Shown here piece after piece: positions 51,086-60,204 of a DNA stretch of 64,000 bases (position 1 is the first letter of the stretch; each line of letters opens with the position of its first letter). Below the pieces are notes generated by a model that did not search any database, was not told the DNA's origin, and was given only the letters and a program-made list of their open reading frames with translations. A program made the position numbers and the translations under genes. The stretch is from Pseudomonas sp. GM80 (GTDB lineage Bacteria; Pseudomonadota; Gammaproteobacteria; Pseudomonadales; Pseudomonadaceae): contig NZ_AKJD01000015.1 in NCBI RefSeq assembly GCF_000282515.1, forward strand, positions 1-64,000, read 5' to 3'.

Positions 51086-51643
51086 ATGTCGATACGCAAG
51101 ATCGTTCTGCTTTCCTGTTTGGGTGTGGCACTCGCTGGGTGCGCAGGCTCGCGCGAGGAGCCCCCTCCCACCACCATGCAAGTCGACCTGCAGAAATACC
51201 AGGGCACCTGGTACGAGCAGGCCAGGTTGCCTATGTTCTTCCAGCGCAATTGCCAGCAGTCAGAAGCGCATTACGGTCTGCGTGATGATGGCCGCATTGA
51301 CGTCACCAATCGTTGCAGGGAACAGGATGGCGAATGGAAAGAGGTAGGCGGAATTGCCGAATCGCAGCAGCCAGGCAAAACAGACAAGCTCTGGGTGCAG
51401 TTTGATAACTGGTTCAGCCGCATCGCGCCAGGAATAACCAAAGGCGAGTATTGGGTGCTTTACCACGACCCGGCCTACCAGTTCGCACTGGTCGGCCACC
51501 CGAACCGGGAATATCTGTGGGTGCTTTCACGCACCTCTGAAATTAACGGCGTCAACCGTGAACAGCTGGTAAAGATTGCTCAGCAACAGGGGTATGACAC
51601 CAGCAAACTGATCTGGCGTCCGGCAGACCCGACCAAGCCCTAG
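51086..51643 (+). CDS. blc: Blc-type lipocalin lipoprotein
   Basis: 185-residue outer-membrane lipoprotein; lipobox LAGC (Cys19). Lipocalin motifs: YQGTWYEQARLPMFFQRNC, GKTDKLWVQF, GEYWVLYHDPAYQFALVGHPNREYLWVLSR. Such proteins bind lipids or lysophospholipids during envelope stress. Start at ATG seven bases after TGGAGG. Confidence 0.93.
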   Translation: MSIRKIVLLSCLGVALAGCAGSREEPPPTTMQVDLQKYQGTWYEQARLPMFFQRNCQQSEAHYGLRDDGRIDVTNRCREQDGEWKEVGGIAESQQPGKTDKLWVQFDNWFSRIAPGITKGEYWVLYHDPAYQFALVGHPNREYLWVLSRTSEINGVNREQLVKIAQQQGYDTSKLIWRPADPTKP

Positions 51644-51686
51644 TCCACTGGGCACCTTACGCCCGGAGACCTTCGAGGAAATGCAC

Positions 51687-52211
51687 ATGCTCAAGAAATG
51701 GATACTGCTGCTATGCATTGGCCTGGCAAGCTGCAGCCAAGTGGATGTGCAGACCTACAGCCACGAGACGCCCACGCTCGAGTTGCGCGAATTCTTCGAG
51801 GGCCGGGTCGAGGCGTGGGGTATGTTTCAAAAGCGATCAGGCGAGGTCACGAAGCGTTTTCATGTGGTGATCAATGGCCACTCCGAAGGCCGCAGGCTGA
51901 TCCTCGACGAGTCGTTTACCTACAGCGACGGTACTACGCAAAAACGGGTGTGGACGCTAACCCCTGCTGGCCCAGGCCAATGGCGCGGAACCGCTGGCGA
52001 CGTGGTGGGCGAGGCGCTTGGCGAGGTGGCAGGCAACGCACTGCGCTGGAAATATGTGCTGAACCTTCCGGTGGATGGCAAGGAGTATGAGGTTCATTTA
52101 GATGACTGGATGTACCTGATGGACAAGAACACCCTGATAAATCGCTCGTTCATGAGCAAATTCGGTGTAGAGGTCGGCCAGATCACTTTGTTCTTTCGCA
52201 AGCAGCCTTGA
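51687..52211 (+). CDS. DUF3833 family lipoprotein
   Basis: 174-residue lipoprotein with lipobox LASC. DUF3833 marks: LELREFFEGRVEAWGMFQKRSGEVTKRFHV, LDESFTYSDGTTQKRVWTL and KYVLNLPVDGKEYEVHLDDWMYLMDKNTLINRSFMSKFGVEVG. Function unknown; the family is usually near fatty acid cyclopropanation or flavin-type genes, here beside a lipocalin gene, 43 bases downstream. Start at 51687 eight bases after GAGG. Confidence 0.85.
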   Translation: MLKKWILLLCIGLASCSQVDVQTYSHETPTLELREFFEGRVEAWGMFQKRSGEVTKRFHVVINGHSEGRRLILDESFTYSDGTTQKRVWTLTPAGPGQWRGTAGDVVGEALGEVAGNALRWKYVLNLPVDGKEYEVHLDDWMYLMDKNTLINRSFMSKFGVEVGQITLFFRKQP

Positions 52212-52279
52212 GGCCGAGGGTGACTGCTCCATGATGGTACTGCCACGGATGACGCTGTGCGCTTTCAATGAATGCCTCT

Positions 52280-52867
52280 CTACACCGTCTTCACGTCATC
52301 GACCGGCAATGAAGCAACCATTTCTGCCCGGCACACCTCAAGAATTTCATCAGCAAGTGCGGAATCATCCGGGCAGGCACGCGACAGAATAATAGCGCCG
52401 ACGGCCCGCGACAGCAGGTCGATCATCTTCTTGCGCCCCTCACCCGCCTCGGCCTCCGGCCCTGTCGGGTACTTCTCGCCCAAAGTTTGCAGGGTGTGCT
52501 CAATGCCTTGGGCAAATGTCGCTTTCACCTTATCTGACTGGCGCGCCGCGTCGCCGCCCAACGCGGCCATGGTGCAACCGTCACCACGTCCGTCGCGATG
52601 CTCTCTGTTCACGTAGACGTTGATGAAGCCCGGGACATCCAGCGCCTGAGCGCCGGTCAGCGATTTGGCCAGACTGCACGCCGAGGCTTCGGCCATTAGG
52701 TCGGCCTTCGACCCGAAGTGTTTGTAAAAACCGCCATGGGTAAAACCGGCGGCCGCCATGAGATCGGCCACGCCGACGCCATCAAAGCCGCGCTCACGGA
52801 ACAGCTCTGAGGCCGTTTCAACGATGTGCTCTCGATTGGCCTGCGCCTGGGCCTTGGTCACTCTCAC
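52280..52867 (-). CDS. TetR-family repressor (NemR/AcrR-like)
   Basis: 195-residue regulator. HTH: IVETASELFRERGFDGVGVADLMAAAGFTHGGFYKHFGSKADLMAEA. GTG start gives VRVTKAQAQANRE with GAGG eight bases upstream; the frame extends 22 codons further without support. The ligand domain contains Cys in DGCTMAALGG, which in the related NemR group acts as a redox sensor. Divergent from the Old Yellow Enzyme operon, whose promoter has a dyad at 52933-52948. Confidence 0.9.
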   Translation of the reverse strand: MRVTKAQAQANREHIVETASELFRERGFDGVGVADLMAAAGFTHGGFYKHFGSKADLMAEASACSLAKSLTGAQALDVPGFINVYVNREHRDGRGDGCTMAALGGDAARQSDKVKATFAQGIEHTLQTLGEKYPTGPEAEAGEGRKKMIDLLSRAVGAIILSRACPDDSALADEILEVCRAEMVASLPVDDVKTV

Positions 52868-52932
52868 GTGCAATACCTCGTGTTTGCGGGGAAATCCTGC
52901 GCCCGATAATACATAGATGTTGGCCATAATCA

Positions 52933-52948
52933 AAACCGTTGACAGTTT
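52933..52948. promoter_or_regulatory. palindromic operator overlapping a TTGACA box
   Basis: AAAC-n-GT-nn-AC-n-GTTT dyad (52933-52948), with TTGACA at 52939-52944 inside it. It lies between the TetR gene and the OYE operon; a protein bound here would cover the -35 box of the right-hand operon. Confidence 0.55.
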
Positions 52949-53016
52949 AGATTTCGATCATCATCCTAATTGCTCGCACCATCGATCTTCATCAACGGCC
53001 ACGGAAGAAACACCAG

Positions 53017-54117
53017 ATGACCGAGCAAACCCTGTTCTCCCCTTACACGCTGGGCAAACTCACTCTGGCGAACCGCGTCGTTCTCGCGCCGCTGACACGC
53101 AACCGCGCCGGTCAAGGTTTCGTCCCCAGCGAATTCGCGGCGACCTATTACAGCCAGCGCGCCAGCGCCGGTTTGCTGATCAGCGAAGCCACGCAAATCT
53201 CCCGACAGGGCCAGGGTTACCAGGACACCCCGGGGATCTACACGCCGGCACAGATCGACGGCTGGCGCGGCGTGACCGACGCGGTGCATGCCAAGGGCGG
53301 AATAATCTTCCTGCAACTGTGGCATGTCGGCCGCGTCTCGCACGTCGACCTGCAAGAAAACGGCGTCGCCCCGGTGGCCCCTTCTGCGCTGCGCGCCGCC
53401 ACCAAAGTGTTCGTCAACAACCACTTCGAAGACGTTTCCGAGCCGCGCGCACTGGACATCAGCGAACTGCCGGGCATCGTCAACGATTTCCGCCAGGCGG
53501 CGGCCAACGCGATCGCCGCTGGCTTCGATGGCGTGGAAATTCACGGTGCCAACGGCTACCTGCTCGATCAATTCCTCAAGGACAACTCCAATCTGCGCAC
53601 CGATGCTTACGGCGGCTCGATTGAAAATCGCGCGCGTCTGTTGCTCGACGTGACGGCGGCTGTAGTCAGTGAGATCGGTGCAGACCGCACCGGTGTTCGC
53701 CTGTCGCCGGTGTCGCCGGCCAATGGCGTCTCCAGCAGTGATCCGCAGGCGCAATTCGATTACCTCGTCGAACAACTCGACGCCCTCGGCGTGGTTTACC
53801 TGCATGTGGTCGAAGGCGCGACCGGCGGTCCGCGTGACGTGGCGCCCTTCAATTTCGCCGCCCTGCGCCAGCGCTTCAAAAACACCTACATCGCCAACAA
53901 CGGCTATGACCTCGATCTGGCCACCTCACGGCTCGCTGAAGACCAGGCCGACCTGATCGCTTTCGGTCGCCCGTTCATTGGCAATCCGGATCTGGTGGAA
54001 CGCCTGAAACGTGGCGCGCCGTTGTCCGCGTTCAATCCCGCCACCCTCTATGGCGGCGGCGCGGCAGGCTACATCGACTACCCGACACTGGCTGAATCGA
54101 GCGTCAGCGCAAGCTAA
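53017..54117 (+). CDS. nemA: Old Yellow Enzyme family alkene reductase, NemA-like
   Basis: 366-residue FMN enzyme. LANRVVLAPLTRNRA (FMN site), ISEATQISRQGQGYQDTPGIYT, FLQLWHVGRVSHV and EIHGANGYLLDQFL are the standard active-site elements, with RTDAYGGSIENRARLLL (substrate His/Asn pair in HGAN). Reduces activated C=C bonds (maleimides, enones, nitro esters) with NADPH. First gene of an operon with SDR, hydrolase and quinone reductase. Confidence 0.95.
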   Translation: MTEQTLFSPYTLGKLTLANRVVLAPLTRNRAGQGFVPSEFAATYYSQRASAGLLISEATQISRQGQGYQDTPGIYTPAQIDGWRGVTDAVHAKGGIIFLQLWHVGRVSHVDLQENGVAPVAPSALRAATKVFVNNHFEDVSEPRALDISELPGIVNDFRQAAANAIAAGFDGVEIHGANGYLLDQFLKDNSNLRTDAYGGSIENRARLLLDVTAAVVSEIGADRTGVRLSPVSPANGVSSSDPQAQFDYLVEQLDALGVVYLHVVEGATGGPRDVAPFNFAALRQRFKNTYIANNGYDLDLATSRLAEDQADLIAFGRPFIGNPDLVERLKRGAPLSAFNPATLYGGGAAGYIDYPTLAESSVSAS

Positions 54118-54156
54118 GCGCACTCTTTTTCTCACCTCCTCAAAGAGAGATACCCC

Positions 54157-54945
54157 ATGAGCACTCGCCCTACTGTTCTGATCACTGGCGCCTCCACCGG
54201 CATTGGCGCCGTCTACGCCGAACGCTTTGCGCAACGCGGCCACGATCTGGTACTGGTCGCCCGCGATCAGGCGCGCCTGGACGCACTGGCCGCACGCTTG
54301 CGCGGTGAACATGAGGTCGCGGTCGATGTGATCCCGGCGGACCTGACTCAATCCGGCGACCTGACCGTCGTTGAAAACCGTCTGCGCGACGACGCCCGCA
54401 TCGGCATCCTCGTCAATAACGCCGGTGCCGCGCTGTCCGGCCATTTCGTCGAGCAAAGCACCGACAAAGTGGCGCAACTGGTCGCCCTCAACACCACCGC
54501 GCTGGTGCGACTGGCCAGCGCCGTCGCTCCACGTCTGGTCAAGGCCGGTGACGGTGCGATCATCAACATCGGTTCGGTGGTAGGCCTCGCGCCGGAATTC
54601 GGCATGACGGTCTACGGCGCGACCAAGGCCTTTGTGCTGTTTCTGTCCCAGGGTTTAAGTCTGGAATTGTCGCCTCAGGGCGTCTACGTGCAGGCGGTGC
54701 TGCCGGCCGCCACGCGCACGGAAATCTGGGATCGCTCCGGCGTCGACATCAACACCCTGAGCGAAATCATGGAAGTGGGCGATCTGGTGGATGCCGCTCT
54801 CGTCGGCTTCGATCGTCGCGAGCCCGTGACCATTCCGCCGCTGCACGAAGCGGAGCGCTGGGATGTCCTGCAGGGCGCACGTCTGGGCCTGATCGGGCAA
54901 ATCCGTCAGTCTGCGGTTGCTCAGCGTTACCAGACGCCAGAGTGA
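54157..54945 (+). CDS. SDR short-chain dehydrogenase
   Basis: 262-residue enzyme of the DltE/YqjQ-like group. TGASTGIGAVYAERFAQRGHDLVLVARD, NNAGAALSGHF, GSVVGLAPEFGMTVYGATKAFVLFLSQGLSLEL (Ser, Tyr, Lys) and VLPAATRTEIWDRSG. Substrate unknown. 39 bases after nemA in the same operon. Confidence 0.92.
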   Translation: MSTRPTVLITGASTGIGAVYAERFAQRGHDLVLVARDQARLDALAARLRGEHEVAVDVIPADLTQSGDLTVVENRLRDDARIGILVNNAGAALSGHFVEQSTDKVAQLVALNTTALVRLASAVAPRLVKAGDGAIINIGSVVGLAPEFGMTVYGATKAFVLFLSQGLSLELSPQGVYVQAVLPAATRTEIWDRSGVDINTLSEIMEVGDLVDAALVGFDRREPVTIPPLHEAERWDVLQGARLGLIGQIRQSAVAQRYQTPE

Positions 54946-55027
54946 TGTTCAGGTAGCGAGCATGTTGGGCGGATTCGCTGCAGGCGCAAGGCGCTGAACC
55001 GAATCCGTCCTGCAATCCGGAGTAGTC

Positions 55028-55897
55028 ATGAATTCAGCACAAACAAATCTGCCTTCGGGTTCGCCGACGTCGTTCATCGACGCGGCAAACCAGTCCGTCA
55101 CCGCCAACGGCGTTCGCTTTGCCTATCGCGACACTGGCCCCGCCACCGGCGTGCCTCTCCTATTGTTCAACCATTGGGGCGCAGTGCTCGACAACTTCGA
55201 CCCCGCGATCATCGATGGCCTGGCGCAAACCCGACGCGTCATCACCACCGACTATCGCGGCATCGGCGGCTCGGGTGGAACCGCGCCACTGACCGTCGGC
55301 GAGATGGCTGACGATGCCATCCAGTTGATCCGCGCGCTGGGGCTGGACACCGTTGATGTGCTCGGCTTCTCCCTCGGCGGTTTCGTCGCTCAGGACATCG
55401 CTCTGAAGGCCCCTGAACTGGTGCGGCGGTTGATTCTGACCGGCACCGGGCCAGCCGGCGGCAGCGATATCGACAAGGTTGGCCCGGTGACGTGGCCATT
55501 GATCCTCAAAGGCCTGCTGACTCTGCGCGATCCGAAGTTCTATCTGTTTTTCACGTCTACGGCCAACGGCCGTCGATCGGCCTCGCAGTATTTGCAGCGC
55601 CTGCAAACTCGCAAAAACAATCGCGATCAAGGCCCGACGCCCCGCGCTTTCCTGCGCCAGTTGAAAGCGATCACCGCGTGGGGCAAGCAGCCGCCGCAAG
55701 ACCTTGGGCGTTTGCAGTCACCGACGCTGGTCGTCAACGGCGACACCGACATCATGGTGCCCAGCGTCAATTCGTTTGAACTGGCCAAGCGAATCCCCAA
55801 CGCAGAATTGGTGATTTATCAGGATGCCGGACACGGCGGGATTTTCCAGCATCACCTTGATTTTGTGGCCAAGGCGCAGGCGTTCCTCGATGCCTGA
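55028..55897 (+). CDS. alpha/beta hydrolase
   Basis: 289-residue hydrolase. Nucleophile elbow GFSLGGFVAQD (Ser), acid in VNGDTDIMVPS, and His in DAGHGGIFQHH. Oxyanion region LLLFNHWGAVLDNFDP. Likely an esterase or enol-lactone type hydrolase. RBS GGAG. Same operon as nemA; the next gene starts 46 bases after its stop. Confidence 0.93.
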   Translation: MNSAQTNLPSGSPTSFIDAANQSVTANGVRFAYRDTGPATGVPLLLFNHWGAVLDNFDPAIIDGLAQTRRVITTDYRGIGGSGGTAPLTVGEMADDAIQLIRALGLDTVDVLGFSLGGFVAQDIALKAPELVRRLILTGTGPAGGSDIDKVGPVTWPLILKGLLTLRDPKFYLFFTSTANGRRSASQYLQRLQTRKNNRDQGPTPRAFLRQLKAITAWGKQPPQDLGRLQSPTLVVNGDTDIMVPSVNSFELAKRIPNAELVIYQDAGHGGIFQHHLDFVAKAQAFLDA

Positions 55898-55943
55898 CCA
55901 CGCCCCGGCTACCCTCCCTACAACCGACAAGAGCCGCACCTCG

Positions 55944-56942
55944 ATGAAAGCCTTTCTGATTGATCGCTACGGCAAGCAACCCGGACGCCTCGGCGAAGCG
56001 CCAGCCCCTGAAGTGGGAGGCCGCGACGTCTTGATCGAGGTCCATGCCAGCAGTGTCAACGCGCTGGATTCGAAGATCAGCACAGGCGAATTCAAGCTGA
56101 TCCTGCCCTACTCGTTTCCGCTGATTCTGGGCAACGACCTGGCGGGTGTCGTGGTGACGGTCGGCTCTAAAGTGACACGCTTCAAACCGGGTGACGAGGT
56201 GTACGCTCGCCCGCCGGAAGCACGGATCGGCACGTTCGCCGAGAGGATTGCCGTGGACGAGAACGCGATCGCCCTGAAACCGGCCAATACCAGCATGGCG
56301 CAAGCCGCGTCCCTGCCCTTGGTGGCACTGACGGCCTGGCAAGTGCTGGTCGACACCGCCCGCCTGCAACAGGGCCAGAAGGTGTTGATTCATGCCGGCT
56401 CCGGCGGCGTCGGCAACGTTGCCATCCAGCTTGCCAAACACCTGGGTGCCTTTGTCGCCACAACCACCAGCACCGCGAATGTCGAATGGGTCAAGGCGCT
56501 GGGGGCTGACGTGGTCATCGACTACAAAAAGCAGAATTTCGAAGATGTCTTGCACGGCTACGACGTGGTGTTGAACAGCCTTGGCACCGATGTCCTGAAA
56601 AAGTCACTCAAGGTCCTCAAGCCCGGCGGCCAGCTGATTTCCATCTCAGGGCCGCCCACTGCGCTATTCGCACAGGAGCAGGGATTATCCTGGCCATTGC
56701 GGCAGGTAATGCGTCTGCTGAGCCTCGGCATTCGGCGCAAGACACGCAAGCAGGACATCAGGTACACGTTCGTGTTCATGCGCGCCAACGGCGCCCAACT
56801 GCACCAAATCAGCGCGCTGGTTGAGGCCGGCATCATCAATCCGGTGATTGATCGAACGTTTCCCTTTGAATCAACGGCAGAGGCGCTGAAATACGTCGAA
56901 CAGGGACGAGCCAAAGGCAAGGTCGTGGTTACGATCAAATGA
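55944..56942 (+). CDS. zinc-independent NADP(H) quinone oxidoreductase
   Basis: 332-residue member of the medium-chain dehydrogenase superfamily, quinone oxidoreductase/enone reductase group. ILGNDLAGVVVTVGSKVTRFKPGDEVYA, cofactor loop LIHAGSGGVGNVAIQLAKHLGA, ALGADVVIDYKKQNF. There are no zinc-binding cysteines. Start at ATG 55944; the open frame extends into the hydrolase gene. Reduces quinones or enones with NADPH and closes the operon. Confidence 0.9.
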   Translation: MKAFLIDRYGKQPGRLGEAPAPEVGGRDVLIEVHASSVNALDSKISTGEFKLILPYSFPLILGNDLAGVVVTVGSKVTRFKPGDEVYARPPEARIGTFAERIAVDENAIALKPANTSMAQAASLPLVALTAWQVLVDTARLQQGQKVLIHAGSGGVGNVAIQLAKHLGAFVATTTSTANVEWVKALGADVVIDYKKQNFEDVLHGYDVVLNSLGTDVLKKSLKVLKPGGQLISISGPPTALFAQEQGLSWPLRQVMRLLSLGIRRKTRKQDIRYTFVFMRANGAQLHQISALVEAGIINPVIDRTFPFESTAEALKYVEQGRAKGKVVVTIK

Positions 56943-57324
56943 CTACCCGCCCATCGATGACTACCGAAGTGCCCGAGCAACTTTTAGCACACCAGCACTC
57001 CTCATCCGGACTGAGCGATTCGACTGCAATTGAGTTGCCAAAACAGGTACTGCAGCAAACAGACCTCTCACCTGTTGCACCAACAGTGATCCTATGGCGC
57101 AGTTTAATGCTTGAGCAGTAGACGGGTATGGCTAGCTCCGAATATCGCTAACGCCAGTGCGCTATCTGAGATAGGAAAGTATCGGGTGAATGATTCTGGC
57201 CGAAAGCGGCCATTTGTGGGCGTCAGCAATTGGCCGGAAGCCGCGGTTCTCGATCGCCAGCGTTCGGCCAAAAGCGGCAAGCGTCTGCTGATCACCCCTT
57301 GCTACATTGAGCTTTCAGCTGGCG
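56943..57324. other. gap with GGCCGAAAGCGGCC-type repeat
   Basis: About 380 bases between the quinone reductase and the P-loop kinase gene. A short frame from 56939 overlaps the previous stop (ATGA) but has no family likeness. ggccgaaagcggcca (57199-57213) is an inverted repeat; a related sequence, ggccaaaagcggcaa, follows at 57266-57280. Such motifs are scattered in pseudomonad genomes. No gene supported. Confidence 0.45.
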
Positions 57325-57831
57325 CTACTTCTCGGATAAAAATCGTTTAATGATCATTGCCACTGCCTCCACCGGAGACGTCAGGGCTGTGTCTATATCA
57401 AACGGAGTGTTATCCCATGGCTCATATTCATGATCCAATACAGACTGCCAGGTTGGTGGTGTCAGGCCAGGAATATCAATCTTCCTGGTTTCTACCCGTC
57501 GTTGGTGTTCATATTTATCAGAGCAAACCACCTGGATATTCACTAGTGGAGCACCAGAGCGAGCAGCGATCTCGCTCCACGCCTTTCGGCTTTCAACTAC
57601 AGGGTTAACACAGTCGACTATGACTGTACTACCAAAGCGAAGATTGCTCAGAGCAAGCTCATTAGCGACCATATAACCGCTCCGCCCCACGTCTTGTGCC
57701 AGAGCACCGGAATTTCGGATAGCCTGCTCAATCGTATCAATCCGCAGATACACCGCACTTGTTCTGGTGGCAAGGTCACTTGCTATAGTCGTTTTTCCAG
57801 TACCGGGAAGGCCGCTGAAGACAATAAGCAT
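57325..57831 (-). CDS. P-loop kinase of the AAA_33/zeta-toxin-like family
   Basis: 168-residue protein with Walker A SGLPGTGKTT (6-15) at the N-terminus, a DRID-like acidic position (YLRIDTIEQAIR), DCVNPVVESRKAW and a late TPPTWQ segment. Such kinases phosphorylate small molecules, tRNA precursors or sugar nucleotides. Start at ATG after GAAGGA; the longer frame from 57897 has no RBS. The M24-type gene starts divergently 109 bases away. Confidence 0.75.
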   Translation of the reverse strand: MLIVFSGLPGTGKTTIASDLATRTSAVYLRIDTIEQAIRNSGALAQDVGRSGYMVANELALSNLRFGSTVIVDCVNPVVESRKAWSEIAARSGAPLVNIQVVCSDKYEHQRRVETRKIDIPGLTPPTWQSVLDHEYEPWDNTPFDIDTALTSPVEAVAMIIKRFLSEK

Positions 57832-57940
57832 TCTATGTCCTTCGATTAGAGAGTTGGCCCAGTCTAGGCCAAAAAGCTGACGTTCAATTTTGCTCAAGCG
57901 CCTGCTCCATCATTCAAGGACGACGATAGAGGCTTCACTC

Positions 57941-58474
57941 ATGCCTGCACCACGCAATCTACTGATACAGACCGCAGCGAAATCGGTCCTGTCGCAGCTC
58001 GTTGACCCTATAAAACCAGATTTGACCGAGTCTTCAATCGCGAAAATTGCAGCTGATCTGCTGAGGCAATCAGGGTTTCCTGATACCTGGTATTACGATT
58101 GTCCGGCATTCGTATTACTCGGATCGCGCAGTTCGATTTCAGTGTCAGGTCGAGACTATCAACCAAGCAGCGAAAAAGTGGGCCTGAATAATCTTGTGAC
58201 CGTCGACCTCAGCCCCCGCTCAGGAAATGATTGGGGCGATTGCGCACGCTCATTCTATGTCGAGAACGGTGTGTGTCGATCGGTGCCACTCGGTGATGAA
58301 TTCACCCGAGGGTATGAGGCAGAGCGCAGTCTGCATGCCCTCATGCTTTCATCAGCCAGTGCGGCATCATCCGGGCTGCCGCGTGAAGCCTGCTTAAGCG
58401 CATGGACCGGCCAATCGAAGCATTTATCAGCAATAAATCGTTTGTCCCTGACTCACTCATCACTCGGGTCATAA
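57941..58474 (+). pseudogene. truncated M24-peptidase-like gene
   Basis: 177-residue frame. The first 140 residues match the start of M24 (creatinase/aminopeptidase) proteins: YYDCPAFVLLGSRSSISVSGRDYQPS and NLVTVDLSPRSGNDWGDCARSFYVENG, which holds two metal aspartates. The usual HGIGH and later Glu residues are absent and the tail (LPREACLSAWTGQSK) looks unrelated, running into the MarR gene's end. Probably a deletion remnant. The RBS is gagg. Confidence 0.6.
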
Positions 58475-58923
58475 CTGTTCACATTGGGCACTTGCAAGTG
58501 CAGGCGCCCAAGCAAGTCAACCAACGTGTCGACCTCGGCAGGGGTCAATCCGCTGAGCAGACGCGACTCTCGCTCAAGTGCAACTTTGAGCACGCGGTCA
58601 TGCAGTTCTTTACCGCTGGCCGTCAATCGTACGGTGTAACGCCGCGCGTCCTTGGGATCAAGTTGGCTGGTGATCCGCCCCGCTGCTTCCAGCGTTTGCA
58701 ATGAACGACTGACAGCGCTCTTGTCGAGGCCGATGGCCTGGCAGATTCGATTGGCGGTGATGTCGGATTCAACGGCCAGCATTGAAAGCATTCGCCATTC
58801 AACCACGCCGATTCCGAAGTGTTTGCGATAGCACTGGGAAGCCCCGGTGGCGAGTTTGTTCGCCAGGAACGTCACCAGGCCAGGTACATAACGCGACAGG
58901 TTCAGTTGTGTATCGGTAGCCAT
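58453..58923 (-). CDS. MarR-family transcriptional regulator
   Basis: 156-residue winged-helix regulator. WRMLSMLAVESDITANRICQAIGLDKSAVSRSLQTLEAAGRITSQLDPKDARRYTVRLTASG spans the DNA-binding domain. Start ATG at 58923; the frame continues 23 codons upstream across the dyad at 58956-58975. Divergent from the reductase/Rieske oxygenase operon and so probably its aromatic-acid-responsive repressor. Confidence 0.9.
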   Translation of the reverse strand: MATDTQLNLSRYVPGLVTFLANKLATGASQCYRKHFGIGVVEWRMLSMLAVESDITANRICQAIGLDKSAVSRSLQTLEAAGRITSQLDPKDARRYTVRLTASGKELHDRVLKVALERESRLLSGLTPAEVDTLVDLLGRLHLQVPNVNSYDPSDE

Positions 58924-58955
58924 CGAGAAAACACCATAGATCGAAGATTTGTAAT

Positions 58956-58975
58956 TTGGTTGACACCGCAACCAA
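58956..58975. promoter_or_regulatory. MarR operator overlapping a TTGACA box
   Basis: TTGGTTG (58956-58962), six bases, CAACCAA (58969-58975), a perfect seven-base dyad. It includes TTGACA (58960-58965), a -35 box reading towards the oxygenase genes, and lies 33 bases upstream of the MarR start. Typical of MarR self-regulation. Confidence 0.65.
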
Positions 58976-59214
58976 TTTATCTGAGGATTCACTCAGCCAA
59001 GCATTGCGGTCAATGCGCCGCATGATACGCCGTAGCACAACCTCAAAAAAATAATTACAGGTCTTGCTTATGAATGCTTCCCAACCGTGCCCTTCCGTGG
59101 CGCCGATGATTTCCTACCGCCTCTACTTCTTCGCGCCCGGCTGATTCGTCACTCGCTCGCCCCCCTTTTTGCCATTCGTTTTTCAGCAGCCACTTCAATG
59201 TGGAGGGAGAAGTC

Positions 59215-60168
59215 ATGCTTCAAGTCAACGTCACCCGCAAAGTCGTTGAGGCCGAGGGTATTTGCAGTTTCGAGTTGTGCGCAGCGGACGGTCGCCCGTT
59301 GCCACCGTTCAACGCCGGTGCTCACATCGACATCCATATTGCCGGCGGCCTCACCCGACAATACTCGCTGTGCAATGACTCCCGAGAGCGTCATCGCTAC
59401 TTGATCAGTGTGCTGAAGGATCCCGCCTCCCGCGGCGGTTCCACCGCGATGCACGACAGCATCTGTCAGGGACAGACACTCAGCATCAGCGAGCCGCGCA
59501 ACCTTTTCCCACTCGCCGATTCAGCGAAGCGTCACTTGCTGTTCGGCGGCGGCATTGGCATCACACCGATGCTGGCGATGGCCCACGAACTTCATCATCA
59601 AGGCGCGGATTTCGAGCTGCATTACAGTTTTCGATCCAGCGAGCGTGCCGCGTTTATCCAATACCTGCGGCAAGCGCCGTTCGCCAGCCACGTGCACTTG
59701 CATGACGACAGCGGATCGCCCCAACAGAAACTCGATGCAACCGCCCTCCTCACCGCGCCAGATACCACGACGCACCTTTACGTGTGCGGCCCCGTCGGTT
59801 TCATGAATTTCATCCTCGACACCGCGCAGGCCGCTGGCTGGCCGGAAGATCGCGTACACAGAGAGTTCTTCGCCGCCGCACCTGTCGATGCAAGCGCTGA
59901 TTCGCCGTTCGAAGTTCAGTTGGCGAGCACAGGACAGATTTTTTACATCCCCGCCGATCGAACTGTTTTTGAAGTACTCGATGAGGCCGGAATTGCCATC
60001 GAATCATCGTGCGAGCAAGGCGTCTGCGGCACCTGTGTCACGGGCTTGCTCGAAGGCATTGGCGATCACCGTGACCAGTTCATGACGGCTGCTGAACACG
60101 CTGCCAATGACCGTTTCACGCCCTGCTGCTCACGTGCCAAATCGCCCCGCCTGGTATTGGATCTTTGA
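59215..60168 (+). CDS. ring-hydroxylation/O-demethylation reductase, VanB/PDR type
   Basis: 317-residue iron-sulfur flavoprotein. FMN site RQYSLC (48-53), NAD site GGGIGITPML (111-120) and LYVCGPVGFM, and a C-terminal plant-type 2Fe-2S domain with C266, C271, C274 and C304 (CEQGVCGTC). Passes electrons from NADH to the Rieske oxygenase encoded next. RBS GGAGGGAGA. Divergent from the MarR gene. Confidence 0.94.
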   Translation: MLQVNVTRKVVEAEGICSFELCAADGRPLPPFNAGAHIDIHIAGGLTRQYSLCNDSRERHRYLISVLKDPASRGGSTAMHDSICQGQTLSISEPRNLFPLADSAKRHLLFGGGIGITPMLAMAHELHHQGADFELHYSFRSSERAAFIQYLRQAPFASHVHLHDDSGSPQQKLDATALLTAPDTTTHLYVCGPVGFMNFILDTAQAAGWPEDRVHREFFAAAPVDASADSPFEVQLASTGQIFYIPADRTVFEVLDEAGIAIESSCEQGVCGTCVTGLLEGIGDHRDQFMTAAEHAANDRFTPCCSRAKSPRLVLDL

Positions 60169-60204
60169 CCTGAACCGAGCATCGACCGCTCGCCGGAGAA
60201 CATC

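Noticed and set aside
54970-55007. CGGATTCG/CGAATCCG inverted repeat between SDR and hydrolase genes
   Set aside because: Arms of eight bases with a 22-base loop and no T-run; could be chance, and the operon continues beyond it.
56939-57121. 60-codon frame starting within the quinone reductase stop (ATGA)
   Set aside because: The overlap is suggestive but there is no RBS, no family and no protein-like composition.
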